Shown here piece after piece: positions 62,601-64,000 of a DNA stretch of 64,000 nucleotides. The notes beneath the pieces were generated by a model. That model was not told the origin of the DNA. It worked only from the letters and a program-made list of their open reading frames with translations, and did not search any database. Positions within the stretch are counted from its first letter, which is position 1. Each line of letters opens with the position of its first letter. The stretch lies in NCBI RefSeq assembly GCF_900110295.1, contig NZ_FODF01000001.1, forward strand, positions 62,001 through 126,000, written 5' to 3'. This stretch comes from Peptostreptococcus russellii. Lineage in GTDB: Bacteria > Bacillota > Clostridia > Peptostreptococcales > Peptostreptococcaceae. Made by a program: the position numbers and the translations under genes.

Positions 62601-63194
62601 ATAGATGAATATGGAGAAGTGAAGGAAAGACATGATTACTACAAGGAACAAAAAGAAGATCTTGAGCAGTCAATAATCTCATTAAATGAATTAATAGACG
62701 ATCTTGTAAGTAATATGGAGAAGGAATTTGTTGAAAAGTTTAAAGTTATTAATCAGAACTTTAAGAAAGTATACCAAAAACTATTTGGTGGTGGTAATGC
62801 AGAACTTAGACTAACAGATATGAAGAATGTTCTTGCATGTGATATTGATATTACAGCACAACCACCTGGAAAGAAGATGAAAAACTTGTCATTGCTTTCA
62901 GGTGGAGAAAAGGCATTAACAGCAATTTGTATACTGTTTGCTATACTTATATCAAAACCTACTCCATTTTGTATCCTAGACGAGATTGAAGCACCTCTGG
63001 ATGATGTAAATGTATATAGATTTGGTGAGTATTTAAGAGAATTAAGCAAAGATACTCAATTTATAGCAGTTACTCATAGAAGAGGAACTATGGAAGTCGC
63101 TGATTATATATACGGAGTAACAATGCAGGAAAAAGGTGTATCATCAGTTATTAGCTTGAAGCTAAAGGAAGCTACTGAAATAATTGAAAAGTAG
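59643..63194 (+). CDS. smc: Chromosome partition protein SMC
   Basis: SMC dimers with ScpA/ScpB compact and segregate the chromosome. The 1183-residue length is standard. The N-terminal Walker A is IVGPNGSGKSNISDAIRW (about residues 29-46). Two long coiled-coil arms flank a hinge at about 500-660 (GAFGELIKVPQKYEKAIEAS, GGSMTGGSLKSS). The C-terminal head has LSLLSGGEKALTAICILFAI (signature) and FCILDEIEAPLDDVNV (Walker B). AAAGGAG precedes the ATG, and ftsY starts 40 bases after the stop. Confidence 0.98.
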   Translation: MYLKKLSLKGFKSFPIKTEIFFEQGITAIVGPNGSGKSNISDAIRWVLGEQSIKSLRGEKMEDVIFSGTDSKKQLNYCEVSLTLDNTLGEIDLDSDEMIVKRRAYRTGESEYFINGKACRLRDVKETLMDTGIGKDGYSIIEQGKVEEILSNNPVNRRKVFDEACGIAKYRYRKNEAEKNLKKSSENLSRIVDIFTEIEKQIGPLEKQQEKAKKYLKISEELKKFEVNDIIKQNEDYENAINDLVFQTNEVTKEIEVLEKEKVELEKEISELEKDINSIEIYTDKLNSEMMELNNLINSNKTDAEITAEKIKNNKQEIDRKKEETEILKKKLLLANREFKKANDKTNENSYIIEEYEKQLGNSFENKRNTELKLNEINKEIDENKEKSVEILKNREDISNSITKLTANIENMMTKKSEIEGNISSIKNSIIKLENEISDKKQKEEKLIEEIDKEEKKVISFNEKIERINTDAARFNENYQKHNMQIGSLNAKRNTYMDMENHHEGFNRGVREILKNKNIEGIHGAFGELIKVPQKYEKAIEASLGAAIQNVVVENENIAKESISYLKKNNLGRVTFLPMNIIKATRFDVKTMKSTVKAIGIASELVNFDNRYKNIVDNLLGRVVVIENIDQAILFAKDTQHRYKIVTLEGEILNPGGSMTGGSLKSSGNILSRKRIIDELAEEINQKTVILKDMLISIEDLKTSKQNTKIDREKSFNNKAQLEKERITINTELKMLVESLEKSKNSLSKSKSLIENTDEDIAKSKQVCDLHKEKLKELETKEGEKESNLELLLEKKLKLKGEYEEAVRTYNDKNLELTRLKASFENELTELERISSEIKDGNKKIEDISKTIEEKKKELEILAELEEKYKLEIEENSKKYSLLEEKMKEKKESKEVIKEKFEEKKSILRNKDRKLLESNEEKFKLDSKLERNKNSRDNLLSNLFEKYELTYVQALEFKDTTISIDRKRIEKLKRAIKELGNVNIDSIDEYGEVKERHDYYKEQKEDLEQSIISLNELIDDLVSNMEKEFVEKFKVINQNFKKVYQKLFGGGNAELRLTDMKNVLACDIDITAQPPGKKMKNLSLLSGGEKALTAICILFAILISKPTPFCILDEIEAPLDDVNVYRFGEYLRELSKDTQFIAVTHRRGTMEVADYIYGVTMQEKGVSSVISLKLKEATEIIEK

Positions 63195-63234
63195 CGAATA
63201 AACTACTATTCTAAGTAATGAGACAGGAGGAAGT

Positions 63235-64000
63235 ATGTTTAAATTTTGGAAGAAAGACAAAAAAGAAGAGGAAAAGTTAACAAAAGAAGTTGACCAAACC
63301 ATAGAGAAAGTTGAAGAAAAGGAAGATGCTGATAAAGTAGTAGAAGAATTTCTAGAAGATATTGAATCAAAGGAAAAAGCAAAAGAAGAGAATATTTTAA
63401 ATGAAGAGATAGAAGAAATAAAAAAAGAAACTTCTGAAATAGAAAGAGAAGCAGAAGAAATGTTCGAAAAAGATTTAGATCTAGAAGAGCTAGAAAATAG
63501 AGGGAATGATAAGCCACAAATGGAGAAAAAAGGTTTATTTTCTAGGCTTTTGGAAGGTCTTTCAAAAACAAAAGATAATATTACAGGAAGAATAGACAGC
63601 ATACTTAATTCCTACACTAAGATAGATGAGGATCTTCTTGAAGAACTTGAAGAAATTCTTATTACTGCAGATGTTGGTGTAAATACTACTATGGTAATAA
63701 TAGATAAATTAAGAGAACTTATAAAAGAAAGAGGGATAAAAGATCCTTCAGAAGTTAGAGGACTTTTAAAGGAGATAGTAGAAGAAATTTTAAGTGAAGG
63801 AAATAGTAAGCTAGATATAGAGCCTGCACCAGCTGTAATAGTAATGGTAGGAGTTAATGGCGTTGGTAAGACTACAACTATAGGGAAATTAGCTCTAAGA
63901 TACAAAGCTGAAGGTAAGAAAGTAATGTTAGCTGCAGCAGATACATTTAGAGCGGCGGCATCAGAACAGCTAGATATTTGGGCTAAAAGAGTAGGTGTAG
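63235..64000 (+). CDS. ftsY: Signal recognition particle receptor FtsY, N-terminal part
   Basis: FtsY is the membrane-side GTPase that receives SRP-ribosome complexes. The reading frame runs off the right edge after 255 codons. A highly charged acidic A domain fills about residues 1-95. The N domain follows (GLFSRLLEGLSKTKDNITGRI, LLEELEEILITADVGV). The G domain begins with the P-loop VGVNGVGKTTTIGKLA (about 204-219) and AADTFRAAASEQLDIW. ATG 63235 follows AGGAGG. The position after smc is typical. Confidence 0.97.
   Translation, partial: MFKFWKKDKKEEEKLTKEVDQTIEKVEEKEDADKVVEEFLEDIESKEKAKEENILNEEIEEIKKETSEIEREAEEMFEKDLDLEELENRGNDKPQMEKKGLFSRLLEGLSKTKDNITGRIDSILNSYTKIDEDLLEELEEILITADVGVNTTMVIIDKLRELIKERGIKDPSEVRGLLKEIVEEILSEGNSKLDIEPAPAVIVMVGVNGVGKTTTIGKLALRYKAEGKKVMLAAADTFRAAASEQLDIWAKRVGV

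Noticed and set aside
1-64000. CRISPR arrays, insertion sequences, prophage, tRNA and rRNA genes
   Set aside because: I saw no regularly spaced repeats, transposase or integrase motifs, cloverleaf sequences or rRNA segments on either strand.

Overview
This window is a 64 kb piece of a low-GC Gram-positive chromosome. I count 57 protein-coding genes, and all of them lie on the + strand. Promoters are AT-rich TTGACA/TATAAT types, ribosome binding sites are strong AGGAGG types, GTG and TTG starts are common, and almost every transcription unit ends in a hairpin with a T-run. The gene content is nearly all core housekeeping. Gene order (der-plsY-gpsA, sepF-ylmG-ylmH-divIVA, xseAB-ispA-dxs-tlyA-recN, rimP-nusA-infB-rbfA-nrnA-truB-ribF-rpsO, pnp-M16-ftsK-rimO-pgsA-recA-rny, rnc-smc-ftsY) and a PolC replicase point to Clostridia, most likely Peptostreptococcaceae. 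Sporulation genes are missing from five places where spore-forming relatives usually carry them, so a non-sporulating genus such as Peptostreptococcus is my best guess. The genus is inference; no rRNA is present.

Layout. 1-4926: tail of der, phospholipid synthesis (plsY, gpsA), then a division cluster (yggS, sepF, yggT, ylmH, divIVA). 5033-8564: a T-box-controlled isoleucyl-tRNA synthetase with an ATC specifier. 8639-11122: a low-molecular-weight phosphatase and, after a very AT-rich non-coding stretch, a sodium:alanine symporter. 11246-18559: xseA-xseB-ispA-yuiD-dxs-tlyA-recN (repair nuclease, isoprenoids, rRNA methylation). 18594-25285: steA-steB, two sugar/phosphosugar transferases, a DUF3866 protein, purine nucleoside phosphorylase and MltG, a likely cell-envelope block. 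25341-27370: the tRNA wobble-uridine modification pair trmR-trhP. 27439-29433: four small pilin-like proteins with no secretion machinery alongside.

29494-37936: the translation and ribosome-maturation superoperon from rimP to rpsO, with attenuator-like structure at its front and a probable S15 leader before rpsO. 38222-50573: degV, pnp, an M16 peptidase, ftsK, rimO, pgsA, recA (promoter overlapped by a perfect LexA-type box and followed by a second, one-mismatch box) and RNase Y. 50705-56925: a metallo-beta-lactamase-fold protein, PolC and a DMT exporter. 57066-64000: efp, then rnc (with a perfect hairpin in its leader), an Elp3-like radical SAM protein, smc and the start of ftsY.

No insertion sequence, prophage, CRISPR array, tRNA or rRNA is visible. 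The least explained parts are the orphan pilin-like cluster, the SteAB/glycosyltransferase block, the structured leaders before rimP, rpsO and rnc, the long inverted repeat before degV, and two genes whose only usual start codon lies inside the ribosome binding site.
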